This document shows positions 48,816 through 60,518 of a stretch of 64,000 nt of DNA, one piece after another. Origin of the DNA: Diphasiastrum complanatum. Lineage: Eukaryota > Streptophyta > Lycopodiopsida > Lycopodiales > Lycopodiaceae. Position 1 is the first letter of the stretch, and each line of letters starts with the position of its first letter. The stretch is from positions 4,473,079 to 4,537,078 of the forward strand of contig CM055107.1 of the NCBI GenBank assembly GCA_029204225.1, in the 5' to 3' direction. Made by a program: the position numbers and the translations under genes. The notes under the pieces are model-generated. The model was not told where the DNA came from, made no database searches, and saw nothing but the letters and a program-made list of their open reading frames with translations.

Positions 48816-49264
48816 TGTTACAATCTACTTCTTACTGCAAACCTCCAGGTGCCGGTAAACCACAAGAGACCGAACGATTCACGTTCCACCCCGCCGTAGG
48901 ACCTAATCCGGGTCCACCCTCCGTGCCCTGGCCTGTGACCGTATCAAGCGGGATCCGACTTCCATCCTAGACGGCGTCCCATACCACCGCCTGGGCTCTC
49001 AGCCATCTCCTGCCTCACGCTAGCAAACATCTTGGCCGCGCACACGCTCTCCATCCACCTCCTCCTAGGTAGATAGAATGGATGGCAAATGAGTCCTCCT
49101 CCCCTTGTACACCTCCAAGGAGAGAGACTCCAAGCCATGTGCACACCTAGATCATGACACGTGGCAACCATGCAGGTTCACGAGTCACCGGTCAAGTCTA
49201 CAGGCCCAGTCATCGTCCAGTCTCAAGTTTGGGTTTGGGACCCAAGGGAGTTGGGTCCCTAACA
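48816..49264 (-). repeat. Gypsy-1 5' LTR
   Basis: 449 bp, TGTTACAATC...CCCTAACA. The outer flank is TATGA; the matching duplication cannot be checked because the other outer end is lost. Confidence 0.95.
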
Positions 49265-50411
49265 TATGAAATATGAATCATGATTATTGTTTGTATTTAA
49301 CCATTTGAATTTTGAATCATTTTGCTTATATTTGTTGTTTTGATTCTTGAATCTTTAGAAAATTAGACTTTGATTTACTGTTGATTCTTGAATGTTCAAA
49401 CTTCAAAGTTCAAACCCAGTAAATCATGTCATGATCCTAATGACTCACAAGTCACGTGTTAGTGCCGAGTGGTCACTTCATCTTTCATGAATAATTTGAA
49501 ATTGTATTCATTGCTCAGCGCTTTTATTTTTGTACAAATTAGTAAGTTGCTAGTTATAACTTATTAGTTGTAAATTGTAAATTGTAATCAATGATGATCA
49601 ATCAACAATAGCATGCTGCAGCCTGCATAAGGCTTTTGGATTTGAGGCTGCTATCATGTGTGGAAATCAAGCTCGAGTATAAGGTGTCCTAGTAGTATAA
49701 TAGAGTACTAGCTATAGATGTAACAGTTGAAAATGATGATTCTATTTCTTGAGGGGTTCTTGTAAGTAATCAATGAAGTTGTACTAGAAGTTGCTGAGTA
49801 GACTTATCACTTAATCTATTTGAACAACTCCAAAACTTTTGTATAAACTATCAGATTGAAAGGCTGAAACTCAAGGCAATGATGCATCTGCCAAGCAAGA
49901 TCAACCAAGGAAAACAAAAATACCTTTCTCAAAGGTAAACCATTGAAGAGATAGGGCAGCTTCATCTGTAAGGAGTCAGGACATACTGCTCTCTTCCTTC
50001 CTTTTTTATCAAGAGTAAGACCATTCATGTGGGTAATGGAATTTGGAAAAACGAATTTTCTCAAAACCATTACTAGCGTGCATCGTGATCTAAAAATGAA
50101 GTACTGAACCGTTGAAGTAACACATTGTACGAGTTAACAATTCGTCCACTAGACTCTAACTGTGGCATCCTTTACCATTAAGATCCCATTCCACCAAGTA
50201 AATGCCTTACTTGATTTGAATGATTATTTAATAAATAAAATACAAAAACCATAAACCCAGTTCGAACAGTTCGACGGTTTGAACCTGGCCAAACCGATTC
50301 GAACACTACCATTGAATCAGCCGGTTTGAACCGGGTATCTAAACATTATATCGAATAATCCTATGTGCAAGGACAAATAACTATCTTGAAGATCAAGACA
50401 GTATTGTGGAG
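49265..50411. other. Unassigned intergenic DNA
   Basis: AT-rich, no gene. Near 50255-50340 the words GTTCGAA, GGTTTGAACC and CCAAACCG recur several times on both strands, a small dense inverted-repeat patch of unknown origin. Confidence 0.45.
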
Positions 50412-50838
50412 AAGTGTGTTAGAAAATCAACTTGCTCATACAAGTAACCCAAGACAAGATTCCTATTGTGATGAAACAATAGCCAAACACATGCAAGAGA
50501 ACACAACTGATGAGAAACTCCAACTGTGTCCCATTGTAAATGAGCTAGGGTGCACTACATACTTATAGACTTTGGTCTATGCTGAAAAGCAAAAGCAGCC
50601 TTAGAGCAATTGCCTAATTGATGTTCCTATATAAGGTGAAAGCACCCAACATCTATCTATAGCAAAACTTGTGCTCCAAATCAAGTACTAGAATCTCGAA
50701 CTTGACTAACTATTATAACTTAACTTTTATTAAATATAGGTAAAGGCCCCTAGAATTAGCACACAAGCATGGCCCAATGATCCTAATTAATCCTAGATGA
50801 TAACATTAGAGGTAATAAACATTAACTCTAGCAAAGTG
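50412..50838. mobile_element. Solo LTR of the Copia-1 family with TSD
   Basis: 50417-50833 (417 bp) begins TGTTAGAAAA and ends CTCTAGCA, between perfect AAGTG duplications (50412-50416 and 50834-50838). Its last 110 bases match the Copia-1 LTR, including GGCCCCTA, TAGCACACAAGCATGGCC and TAATAAACATTAA. Length agrees with the Copia-1 LTRs (421 and 415). No internal region remains. It keeps the AAGCATGGCC segment that the Copia-1 5' LTR has lost. Confidence 0.85.
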
Positions 50839-52959
50839 TCCCTTCGTAGTGTGGGCATCTGATAAAGGCCCTCAATGAAGTGGACAATGGAGAACTATCC
50901 CTCAATAAAGAAGACAAGAAAAATCTTTTCTTGGAAATTGGACATATGGTCTAGCAAGATCATTATGTACACCTTGAAGGAAGCTCGTTGCATCGTGGAT
51001 TCTTACTAAAGAGAAAGATATGAAAGAATGGGAAGAAAGACTTCTTCAGTGTAAAGATCAATCATATATTTTTTGTCGTTATATAGTTGTGTGATATTGT
51101 TCCTTATGAGACGTATTGACCATGTTTCTTTCTGGTCTGAAGGTATCATCCGATCATGTATAAGTTCCAATACAAGGCAACAACTTCAAAGAATGACCAT
51201 ACATCTTAGTTCCAAAGTTTTAAAGTATGACCTGCTAGGACATGGAATTAAGAAATGAGGGTTGAAGCACTAGAAAAATCTCAAATTGGCAAAATAAGAC
51301 CTTCCAGGAATTGGCTTAAGTTTTTATTGTGACCTAGAGTAGTGCAAGAAAACCCACACCTGAAGGTATATGATCGGCTCTCCTGAGGTCAAGGAATCAA
51401 GTTTGGGCCAGGAACACTCTCAAAGATCCATGCAAAAGCTAATGTCAAAACTGAAAATGACAACTATCCATGCAAACGTTCATCGAAATGGTAAATGACA
51501 TTATCTAGACCTACTGAAATTTTAAGCAACCAACAAAAGCAGCTATTCAAGACTAATTTACCAACTTACAAGCAATAACATGGTGTGTTCCTCCACCAAG
51601 AAAGCCCATATTGATAACATTATTATCTAATAACTCTTTTTCAAATGAATTGTGAGATATGAATTCCAAATTTTCAGCTCACAATTTTAGGCAGGAATTT
51701 AAAGGTTCTATTAAGAGAAGTGCTATAGTACAAAAAGATTAAAGTTCTCAATTTTCTCACAAATACTATTTGTATGTATAGGACAAAATGATCTGTGTCC
51801 TTGAAAATGTGCTTTATGCAGCTTGCAAAGGAGACTCTGTAAGAAATCCAGCATATATGTCTTGTAGCTTGCATGCATGCAGCAACTGAATAGATCAGAA
51901 TTTCATTGCTATAGGTCCTACTTAAAGCTTCTTAATTTTTCCAAAGTGTTCTACTCTCTGCTACAGAAAAACTCCGTAAGCAATTGACTCCATTTCACCA
52001 AATGTCCTCAAATTGTCCCTAGCGCTTCAACGATTACGGAAAAGCAAACAGGCAGTAATACATTTGTGATAGATTGCTACCAGAAATGGATCTTCTAAAG
52101 ATGTGGACGACTAGTTCTGGAATCTGTTGCTGGAAGCAATATCTGATCAGTACTTAAATTTGTTACAAGGAAGAATTTCTCCTAAGTAGCGTAAAGGTTG
52201 GACAGTCTGTGCATATGATTTATATTGTTAGATCATGGAATTTTCATGTCTACAAAAGCACCAGATTGTCGTTTTTTCATAGATTCTTGGCAATTGAGTG
52301 TGTGTTAGCTGATTGCTATTTATTCTGATTGCACTGTGTCAAAAGTTAAAGTTTTTGATATAGATTCCACATGGAATGCAAAGTCACAAAACTGATTGCA
52401 TAATCGACAATCTCTACAACTGATCAACATAATCACAAGAAGATTAGAGCAGAAGCAACTCTTCATGGAAGCATCACTATCAATTGTATTGTGTGCAAGG
52501 TAATAATTACAAGCTATTACTGATTAGGGCTCTGAGTAGGTATGTTAGACGCCATTAACGTATTCTCGGCACGACCAGTTACTAGGGGCCAAGGGCCACG
52601 ACATTGGTGAGGGCTAGGAATTGGGATGGACACACAAGGGGCCCGTTGGGTTCGGTGTGTCATTGGCATGACCCAGTTTGACTGCCTGATAGGATGTCAG
52701 TAGGCTAAGTTTTGACCGTATGGACCCTAGTCGTTAGCAGCGGAGATACCCCTGTTAGACGAGCAGCTAGTTGGCAGTATGCTGGGTGATCGTGTGTGTC
52801 ACAGGTCCATGACGGGGCATGGGGGTGGTGCCTTAGAGTCACGCACTGATTGCGGGTAGTGGATTTCATGGAACCATGGGGACTGGTCACCCCTTGCATG
52901 GCAGCCATGTGTCCCTGGCCCAAAATAATAATCAGGCAGACTCAAGAGGAGGGCACCTA
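50839..52959. other. Unassigned intergenic DNA
   Basis: No gene. About 52540-52930 is notably GC-rich (GGGGCCAAGGGCCACGAC, GACGGGGCATGGGGGTGG) compared with its AT-rich surroundings. It may be an upstream part of Gypsy-2, but no gag or protease motif is readable. Confidence 0.4.
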
Positions 52960-54617
52960 CGGTTGGGTGGATCATTCCGCACACCGGCCATTAGAGCTTG
53001 AGAGCTCTTGGAGTTGGGAGTGTGACCATCTTGTTGGTTAAAAAAAGGATGGTAGTTTTTGGATGTGCTCGGAGTACAGGGATTGAATAAAATCACTGTA
53101 AAGCATAGGTATCCGATGCCCAAGATTGATGATCTACTGGATGCGTTGCAGGGAGCAACCATTTTCAGTAAGATAGATCTCAAAAGTGAGTACCAGCAAA
53201 TGCGGATTCATGAGGAAGATTTCCACAAGACAGCCTTCCGATCCCGTTTTGGACATTATGAGTTCTTGGTTATGCGGTTTGAGTTAACCAATGCACCCGC
53301 CACGTTCATGATGCTCATGAACGATGTCCTGCGTGACTATATGGGCAAGTTTGTTGTCAAGTTTATTGACGACATACTAGTGTTCAGTAAGTCGGTAGTG
53401 GAGCATGAGGGTCATCTCCAGACAGTCTTTGGCAAGCTACAAGAGATTGTCTTGTATGCCAATGATCATAAGACCAAGTTGTGTAAGACTTGTGTCGAGT
53501 ATCTGGGTCACGTCGTGACGATAGAGGGTATTTCTGTTGACCCCGCCAAGGTGGACGTGGTCAAGAAGTGGCCAAGACCGGCTGATATTTGTTAGTTATA
53601 ATCTTTCCTGCTTTTGCAAAGTTCCACCGACGGTTCGTTAGGAACTATTCTAGGGTAGCTGCTCCTTCACCAGATCAGTTACGGAATAACAACACTGTGG
53701 TTTGTTGGGATGCTAAGGCTCAACATAGTTTTGATAGCTTGAAGGAGGCTATTGCCATAGCTCCAGTACTCAAAATTGTTGATACCCAGAACCTTTCGAC
53801 CTAGAGACAAATGTTAGTGGCATTGTCGTGGGTGCAATGTTGAGTCAGGAAGGTAGACCAATACCTGACCCCTTTATACAAAGTATTATCTGCTGCATGA
53901 GGATCCACAATTTCATTACTTCTACTGATAGAGCCACTTGTGATGCTTTCTGGTCCTGATGATAGAATCTTATGTCTTATTGATCTTATGAGCACCTTGG
54001 ATTGGGTTAAAGTTTATATGGAATTTATAAATAAACGTGATCCCCTTTGAAAGTAAGAAATTGACGCCAGCACAACAGAGATATCCCACACATGAGCAGG
54101 AGCTGTATGCGATTATACATGTGCTCAAGGTGTGGCGACTTTATCTATATGGTGCCGAATTTTACGTGTATAATGACCACCATACTTTGAAGTACTTTTG
54201 CACTAAGCCAAATTTGAAGGGCCGCCAGGCTCAGTGGGCCGAGCTGATGCATGAATTTCATTTGGAAATTCGCTTCCGAAGAGGGAAGGAAAATGTGGTT
54301 GCTGATGCACTATCTCGGATATTGCATCAGATGAGCTTTATTGTAGTTGATAGTGATCTCATGGAAGAGATCAAGAGAGCTCAGCAGAGCGACGCACATT
54401 GTCAGCTTGTGTGGCCTGATGCGCGCAAGGTAGTCGACCAAGCAGAAGAGTTAGTCAAGGCTATCGCTTTCGTAGAGGCACACACCAATACATATCTAAC
54501 ATACACCGTGAAGGATGGTATGTTATTGAAAAACGGCAAAGGTTTTTGTGCCAGACATGAAGGATCTTCATCGTAAGATACTTCATGAATGCCATGATAG
54601 TCCTTGCACAAGGCATT
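52960..54617 (+). pseudogene. Gypsy-2 RT and RNase H (left part of a split element)
   Basis: Plus-strand gypsy relic. RT starts with SVTILLVKK and WMCSEYRD, then [66 protein letters not shown] (two Asp kept) and YLGHVVTIEGISVDPAKV. RNase H: LETNVSGIVVGAM, then a roughly 170-bp interruption bounded by CCCCTTT (53869 and 54042), then PFESKKLTPAQQRYPTHEQE and NVVADALSR. The integrase zinc domain begins ILHECHDSPCTRH and is cut at 54617 by the Gypsy-3 LTR. Several stops and frameshifts are present. It resumes near 60519. Confidence 0.9.
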
Positions 54618-54977
54618 TGTGTAATAGATCCTAACACCACAGTAGGGCAAACACTAACTGATCCACCCAACCTTGCCTACTCCCTGATATAGAGTAAGCC
54701 CCTCCTAGCCCAGTGTGAGGACTGGTAGCATGCAACTGCCAAGTGTCGGCCACGTGGCACTGACGTGGTCGACTGCACGTCGGGACCCAACTGGGGGCCC
54801 TATCCTGCTGACAGGGTCCCTAGGCTGTGTTAGGCCCGCCATGGCTATGGACCGTGCTGGGGCACACTACTCACACTGTCTTGCCCTATTGGTCATGTAC
54901 GCTGGACACGACCCTGACTGTGGTATCTGACCTATCTGTGTTCTCTAGGGTTCGGCACTGGTTACGAGCTCGTAACA
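54618..54977 (-). repeat. Gypsy-3 3' LTR
   Basis: About 360 bp, TGTGTAATAG...CTCGTAACA. It breaks the Gypsy-2 integrase frame on its left and abuts a polypurine tract on its right. No second copy is in the window. Confidence 0.82.
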
Positions 54978-54990
54978 CTCCCTCCCCCTT
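54978..54990 (-). promoter_or_regulatory. Gypsy-3 polypurine tract
   Basis: On the minus strand AAGGGGGAGGGAG runs up to the LTR. The pol stop codon TAA overlaps its start, so coding, primer and LTR are packed without a gap. Confidence 0.88.
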
Positions 54991-57900
54991 AAGAACCGTC
55001 TTGGTCCTCTAAGACAAAGTCTGGAAAAATCTTGCGAAGGACGCTGCCTCTTTCCCAAGTGGCATTCTCAACAGGCTGATCATTCCACTTAACCAGATAT
55101 TCTCGGTATAGAGTATGACGAGTCTGCGTCTCTCTACTATCAAGAATCTCCTCTGGTTCATGTGGAGGTTGTTGAGGATCCAATGGGAGAACTAGAACAC
55201 TGTCCCCTACCAGATTGTCTGATCTGGTTAAGGCTTTTCGTAACTGACTTACATGAAAGACTGGAAAAACCTTACTGCTGTGTGGGAGTTCTAGTTCATA
55301 GGTGACCTCGCCTAGTCTCCTACTGATGGTAAAGGGACCACAATACCTTGGAGACAACTTAGCACACACTCCTGATTTGAGGGTTTTAGAGTCAACTGGG
55401 ACTCTCAAGTAGACTTTCTCACCAGTGGAGAACTGCACATCCCGTCTGTGTGGATCTGCATAATGCCTGGCTCGATCCTGGGATTGTCTAATGCTACGCT
55501 TAGCATGTTCTATCATCTGGTTTAGGTCTTCTAAAAAGTTTCTGGCTGCTTCAACTTTTTCTTGTTTAAACTCTACAGCTGTGGGTGAGCGTGGCTGAAA
55601 ACCGTACATCAGCATAAATGGGCTGTATCCCGTAGCTGAATGTTTGGTACTGTTGTAAGCAAACTCTAATATCGAGAGATACTCCTCCCAATTAGTCTGC
55701 CTCTTGCTGACGTATGCACGAAGCATATCCTCCAGCACTTGATTTACCCTTTCTGTTTGACCGTCCGTCTGTGGATGGTCGGTGGTACTCATATTAAGTT
55801 TAGTATGGAGATGATGGAATACTGCCCTCCAAAAATTTCCAGTAAACTTACTGTCCCGGTCGCTGACTATGCCGGAAGGTAGACCGTACAATTTAAATAG
55901 CCCGTCTACAAACAACCTCGCTAACTCTGGAGCTCTAACGGTTGTTTTGGTCGGAATAAAATGAGCCATTTTGGTCAGACGGTCAACTGTGACCCATATA
56001 GCGTCATTACCCTTTTGGGTTTTAGGCAGGCCTACTATAAAATCCATGGAGATACTCTCCCATTTACCAGCTGGTATTTCTAAGGGATGCAACAACCCTC
56101 CTGCCTTTAAACGCTCTGCTTTATTTACTTGACATTTCTGGCAACTGGTTACATACTGGTGGACGTCCTTTTTCATACTGGGCCAGAAAAATTGCCTACG
56201 AAGAAGCTCATAGGTCTTCTGTATGCCTGGGTGTCCCGCGCTAGGATTGTCATGACATTCATATAGGACCTGCTGCCTATAATCCTCTGAATTGGGGACA
56301 CATACTCTATCTCTATAGAGCAAGTACTCATCCTGAATGGAATACTGTTTCCATTTGAATCCTTGAGTCAACTGACCCTCAACCACTGGGGTTTGCTTGG
56401 GTGATACAGGCTCAGAATCCTCAACGTCATCTGACGACGTATACTCGGACTCATCATCATCCTCAACGGAAGCTGCCGTATTCTTGGATGAACTGGCACC
56501 AGCCCCGGGAACTGGTTCTGGAGTCTGTAACTGTCTGTTCTGGACTGAGTTCCAGATAATAGAGAAGAATGCATCATGCTGGCATTTCCCTCTCAAGGAC
56601 TCGAGTAACTCATTACGAATCTGAGTAAAACTCAGCTCGTTTATCATAGGCATTCTGCTAAGGGCATCTGCTACTGTATTGAATTTTCCACGCCTATATC
56701 TGATAGACATGTCAAACTCTTGCATCAACTCTGCCCAACGAGCTTTCCGACCTCTAAGCTCAGGTTGAATGCAAAGGTATCTGAGACTCTCATGGTCTGT
56801 CAGGACCTCAAATTTGGCACCATACAAATAATGCCTCCAAGTCTTAAGGGCATGGACTATAGAAAAGAGTTCCTTTTCATAGGCACTATACCTAGTCTGT
56901 GCTGGCTCGAGTTTTTTACTCTCGAACGCAACTGGTCGTCCACCCTGAGTTAGCACAGCACCTACTGCAAAGTCGCTAGCATCTGTTTCGACCACAAATG
57001 GCTGATTGGGGTCGACGACCTTTAAAACTGGTGCTGTAGCTAAGGTTGTTTTGAAAGCATCAAAGCTCTCTTGTTGTGCGGACTCCCAAATGAACTCCTT
57101 TCCCTTCCCCTTAAGGAGATTTGTCATAGGGACTGCTATCTGAGCATATTCCTTGACAAATCGTCTGTAATATCCCGCCAGACCAAGAAAGATTTGAAGT
57201 TCCAAAATATTCTGAGGACTCAGCCAACTGAGTATGGCTTTAACCTTATTTGGGTCCATCTTAATCCCATCTGAAGAGATAATGTGACCCAAATATGCTA
57301 CTTCTTCAACGAAGAATTCAAACTTGGATTGTTTAGCATAAAGCTTATGCTTTCTGAGCAGTCGAAACACCTTTCTGAGGTGTTTTAGATGCTCCTTCCT
57401 CGTTTTGCTGTAGACGAGGATGCCATCTAAAAATACGACTACAAACTTACCCAAGTATGGTCTGAGGACACTGTTCATCAAGGTCATAAAGGTAGCTGGA
57501 GCATTTGTGAGCCCAAATGGCATCACCTTAAACTCATAATGACCGTGACGAGTCCTAAAAGCTGTTTTCGAGACATCTTCCGATTTTATACGGACTTGAT
57601 GATATCCCGATCTAAGGTCTATTTTACTGAAAAACTTAGCCCCGTCGAGTTGATCAAACAACTCGTCTGCCCGAGGCATAGGGTATTTATTCTTAATTGT
57701 GACTTTATTGAGGGCTCTGTAATCTACGCAAAGACGCATAGACCCCTCCTTTTTCACCAATAGGACTGGTGAGGCCCATGGTGAACTACTGGTCTGAATT
57801 TGGCCTTTCCCAAGATAGTCTGTTAACTGCCTAGTTATTTCTTCATCCTCTGTTCGGCTGACCCGATACGGAGGTTTAGAAACAGGTGCTGTACCTGGTA

Positions 57901-58765
57901 CTAGGTTTATTACATGATCTACCTCTCTGCTAGGTGGTAAACCATGTGGCAAATCTTCAGGAAAAACATCTTTAAATTTAGACAATAAAGTTTCTAATTT
58001 ACTGATTTTCTGCTGAATAGAACTGGAAATAGAAACTTCAGGAATCAACTGAAAGTCACATAAGAATACCTGATGGTCTTCGTCTCCGATTAGCTGACAG
58101 AGCTCTGAACTGCAGACCATAGGGCTGTTGGGAACATCATGCTCCCCATGCAACTGGATCTCTCGGCCTTTATACTGAAAGCTGAGGGTGTTCTCCTGAT
58201 AGTTTCTGTGGAGGGAAGGTCCTAAACTGTAGAGCCAATCTCTCCCGAGAACAATGTCTGTTCGATCCAGGTGCATTATCTGAAAGTTTATTTGATCTTG
58301 GTACCCCTGAATACCAAGATTTAACTTACTTACCATAGTTTCCCATATTTTTTTATCTTCACCCTTAGCTAATGAAACTATGTACCTATGCTGACTAGGT
58401 ACTTCTGGTAGTTTAAGCTTTTTAACCAGGGTGTGGTTGATGAAATTATGGGTTGCCCCATCATCAACCATGACTCTTACTGACTGGTTACCAACTTTCC
58501 CATGCATACGTACTAGGTCATGCGGCCCAAAGCTGAAGGGTCTCGCTAGCATTGCAGAGGTCAACTGGCAACAATGTTCATGATCTTCATGATACACTTT
58601 GATCTCGGAAGCTGCCGAGTCACTGGGGAAACATACAGTCTGAACAAGATGAACTTGTTTTTTATCTTTTTTTAGTGAAAGGCCCCTTGGGACACTGTCT
58701 GACTGTGTGTCCCTTGCCCATACACACAAAGCACAAACGTTCTTGTTTGGCTTTCTCAAAATCAT
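54989..58765 (-). CDS. Gypsy-3 pol polyprotein (PR-RT-RH-IN-chromodomain)
   Basis: 1258 codons without a stop. Protease: [10 protein letters not shown] (101-105). [60 protein letters not shown], then [11 protein letters not shown] at 445-454, where the second catalytic Asp is Gly448 (GGC, 57422-57424). RNase [13 protein letters not shown] (Asp595), [28 protein letters not shown] Ser/Asp/Glu-rich linker (about 755-795) follows. Integrase zinc domain: [10 protein letters not shown]...CQKC (838-878). Core: Asp908, Asp969, Glu1005. Chromodomain-like end: [10 protein letters not shown]...[18 protein letters not shown] (1203-1238). The first roughly 30 codons overlap gag in another frame, so natural translation probably enters by frameshift. 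Confidence 0.95.
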   Translation of the reverse strand: MILRKPNKNVCALCVWARDTQSDSVPRGLSLKKDKKQVHLVQTVCFPSDSAASEIKVYHEDHEHCCQLTSAMLARPFSFGPHDLVRMHGKVGNQSVRVMVDDGATHNFINHTLVKKLKLPEVPSQHRYIVSLAKGEDKKIWETMVSKLNLGIQGYQDQINFQIMHLDRTDIVLGRDWLYSLGPSLHRNYQENTLSFQYKGREIQLHGEHDVPNSPMVCSSELCQLIGDEDHQVFLCDFQLIPEVSISSSIQQKISKLETLLSKFKDVFPEDLPHGLPPSREVDHVINLVPGTAPVSKPPYRVSRTEDEEITRQLTDYLGKGQIQTSSSPWASPVLLVKKEGSMRLCVDYRALNKVTIKNKYPMPRADELFDQLDGAKFFSKIDLRSGYHQVRIKSEDVSKTAFRTRHGHYEFKVMPFGLTNAPATFMTLMNSVLRPYLGKFVVVFLDGILVYSKTRKEHLKHLRKVFRLLRKHKLYAKQSKFEFFVEEVAYLGHIISSDGIKMDPNKVKAILSWLSPQNILELQIFLGLAGYYRRFVKEYAQIAVPMTNLLKGKGKEFIWESAQQESFDAFKTTLATAPVLKVVDPNQPFVVETDASDFAVGAVLTQGGRPVAFESKKLEPAQTRYSAYEKELFSIVHALKTWRHYLYGAKFEVLTDHESLRYLCIQPELRGRKARWAELMQEFDMSIRYRRGKFNTVADALSRMPMINELSFTQIRNELLESLRGKCQHDAFFSIIWNSVQNRQLQTPEPVPGAGASSSKNTAASVEDDDESEYTSSDDVEDSEPVSPKQTPVVEGQLTQGFKWKQYSIQDEYLLYRDRVCVPNSEDYRQQVLYECHDNPSAGHPGIQKTYELLRRQFFWPSMKKDVHQYVTSCQKCQVNKAERLKAGGLLHPLEIPAGKWESISMDFIVGLPKTQKGNDAIWVTVDRLTKMAHFIPTKTTVRAPELARLFVDGLFKLYGLPSGIVSDRDSKFTGNFWRAVFHHLHTKLNMSTTDHPQTDGQTERVNQVLEDMLRAYVSKRQTNWEEYLSILEFAYNSTKHSATGYSPFMLMYGFQPRSPTAVEFKQEKVEAARNFLEDLNQMIEHAKRSIRQSQDRARHYADPHRRDVQFSTGEKVYLRVPVDSKTLKSGVCAKLSPRYCGPFTISRRLGEVTYELELPHSSKVFPVFHVSQLRKALTRSDNLVGDSVLVLPLDPQQPPHEPEEILDSRETQTRHTLYREYLVKWNDQPVENATWERGSVLRKIFPDFVLEDQDGS

Positions 58766-59765
58766 CTGGTTTTAAGGGCTGTATGAGTGAAGGGCGTTTC
58801 TGAGGAGCTTCACCTTTAAATTTATCTTCTTTCTTTCTTTTTAAAAATTTCTTTTTAAATTGAAAGTCTTTCTGAGGAAGCTGCTCAGAAAGTGGTTGCT
58901 GTCTCGCTCTCTTCCTACCCACTGAATCATCATAGATTTGAGCATATCTGAGAGCTTGCTCAAGGGTAGTAGGCGAGTTTCTCTGGACCTCTACTTTATA
59001 TTCATCTTTGAGGCCACGGACAAATCCCCTGATTTTTTGATAGTCATCCATATTTTTAATCTTTAAAATTGCTTCTCGATACTGTGAGATATATTGGATG
59101 AGGGACTTGTCCATTACTGTTCTTTCCCAGGCTTCCCAGGCTCTATCAAGTTCATTCTCTGGTAGAAATTCTCTTAGGAAAGCTTCTTCAAAAGCTTTCC
59201 ATGACCGGGGAGTCTGCCCAGTCTCCTGGAGATTTAACCACCACTTATAGGCCATAGGCCCTAAAGAAAGACTGGCCTCAATTGCTTGCAAATGGTCAGG
59301 GGTCTGTTTAAGAGCATGAATGTTCTTCCATTTGCTGAGGAAGGTTTGTAGAATATCTGCATTTCTATCCTTCTCTTCCCCATTAAAAGTAGGAGGCTTT
59401 AAATCTTTAAAAACACTGGGGTGAGACCGTAAAGTCTCACCCGAAACTGATGGAAGTGGAGAAGGGGATAACTGAGAAGTGGAGGGAAGGCTTCCTTTCG
59501 CGGAACTCAAAATCAAGTTTTTGAGTTCAGCGAACGAGTCGTCCACACTGGACTTGAAATTGGCTAATGCCAGCTTCAGTTCATCCACTTCTGTTACCAA
59601 TTGGAGGAACTGCTCCTTGGTAACCAGTTCGTCGAGTTCTTCGGCGAACTGTTCCTGTTCTTCTACTTCCATGGGTTCCTTCCCTTTTATATAAGCCAAG
59701 GCTTCTGTTTCAAGTTCGTCGAAGCCTCTCTCCGGGGGTTGATCAGGTCCCTGAGGAGTGGTCAT
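58662..59765 (-). CDS. Gypsy-3 gag
   Basis: 367 codons from [14 protein letters not shown]. There is an acidic N-terminus, a coiled-coil-like stretch (about 50-85), the gag domain ([46 protein letters not shown]; about 128-215), a basic region ([12 protein letters not shown]) and the CCHC knuckle [14 protein letters not shown] near the end. It stops at TAA 58662-58664, just after an A7 run (58667-58673, T on the plus strand). Pol lies in the +1 frame and overlaps by 104 bases. With six A instead of seven, gag and pol would be one frame. Confidence 0.93.
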   Translation of the reverse strand: MTTPQGPDQPPERGFDELETEALAYIKGKEPMEVEEQEQFAEELDELVTKEQFLQLVTEVDELKLALANFKSSVDDSFAELKNLILSSAKGSLPSTSQLSPSPLPSVSGETLRSHPSVFKDLKPPTFNGEEKDRNADILQTFLSKWKNIHALKQTPDHLQAIEASLSLGPMAYKWWLNLQETGQTPRSWKAFEEAFLREFLPENELDRAWEAWERTVMDKSLIQYISQYREAILKIKNMDDYQKIRGFVRGLKDEYKVEVQRNSPTTLEQALRYAQIYDDSVGRKRARQQPLSEQLPQKDFQFKKKFLKRKKEDKFKGEAPQKRPSLIQPLKPDDFEKAKQERLCFVCMGKGHTVRQCPKGPFTKKR

Positions 59766-60481
59766 CTTCAGAACTGAAAGAGAGCTACCTTAACCTCTGA
59801 AGGAAAAAAAAGTCTAAAAGACTAATTTACAACTGTACAAGGGAAAGGAAACTTAGCTCTTTTTGAGAACTGTACTTCCACAGAGAGAATACAAAAAAGC
59901 CCTTCTCAGCTTCTTTCTCAATCTGATTTGAGGTTGGAAAATGTGCAACAAGATCTGAAACTTTTGCTATCCCCCCTCGCTGGTCTGACAACATCTCAAT
60001 TTGTCCACATTTAGACTCAAAAATCCGCTTGAATCTCTGATTTGACCTCAGCTGGTAGGTCGCTGGTCTGTGACAAGCAAGTCTGAAGCTCAGACTTCTA
60101 GAAAACCTTTGAAATGCAAGGATAAATTCTAAAATTTATCCCCTACTGTCCAGCGCTGGACCTGCTGTAGAAATCCGCTTCAAATCTTGCTCAATTTGTC
60201 ACTGATTTCCACTCAAAACTCAAGGAAGGAGGCTGCTCTGACAGCGCTGGTCTGCATCAAACTTCCTGACTTGAAAACGCTCCAAAATCCGGAATTTCCA
60301 CTCCAAAATCGAAGTTTAAACCCTGATTGGCAGCGCTGGACCTGGCCTAGAAAGCTGATCCAAATTTTACTGTAAAAACAAGTAATCCTACGGAGATTTC
60401 CACCATAGATAGCTGGTTCTCCAGCGCTGACCCTGCTCTATCTATCTTTGCATATTAACCATAGTTGCTATGCACTCTGAT
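59766..60481 (-). repeat. Gypsy-3 leader with about 90-bp periodic repeats
   Basis: The word CGCTGG occurs at 59978, 60061, 60154, 60245 and 60334, and CGCTGA at 60425: spacings 83, 93, 91, 89 and 91. Other words keep their place in the unit (for example ATTTCCAC, AATCCG, AAACTC), so these are diverged tandem units rather than isolated words. CTCTGAT at 60475-60481 resembles the end of a primer-binding site. Confidence 0.72.
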
Positions 60482-60518
60482 GGATTTCTCCCCTGCTGAA
60501 ACTGAGCTCCCATAGAAG

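Larger units (their letters stand above)
43544..49264 (-). mobile_element. Gypsy-1: chromodomain Ty3/gypsy element
   Basis: A minus-strand element with a complete 5' LTR (48816-49264) and a 3' LTR cut at its base 122 by Copia-3 (43544-43871 remains). The 328 bases shared by the two LTRs differ at about nine positions by my count, mostly transitions, so insertion is fairly recent and Copia-3 is younger still. Gag, protease, RT, RNase H, integrase and chromodomain are in standard gypsy order. At least four frameshifts and a small deletion between RT and RNase H leave it non-functional. Confidence 0.95.
54618..60481 (-). mobile_element. Gypsy-3: near-intact chromodomain Ty3/gypsy element lacking a 5' LTR
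   Basis: Minus-strand element inserted in Gypsy-2. It has a 3' LTR, polypurine tract, a long open pol, full gag and a leader of about 700 bases. The 5' LTR expected right of 60481 is absent. Gypsy-2 resumes by about 60519 after roughly 35 unassigned bases. ORF preservation makes it the youngest-looking gypsy coding region in the window, yet it carries an RT active-site change and a gag-pol frame offset. Confidence 0.93.

Noticed and set aside
59978-60425. CRISPR-like array in the Gypsy-3 leader
   Set aside because: Repeats are diverged tandem units of about 90 bp without short identical repeats or spacers, and the sequence is plant nuclear.
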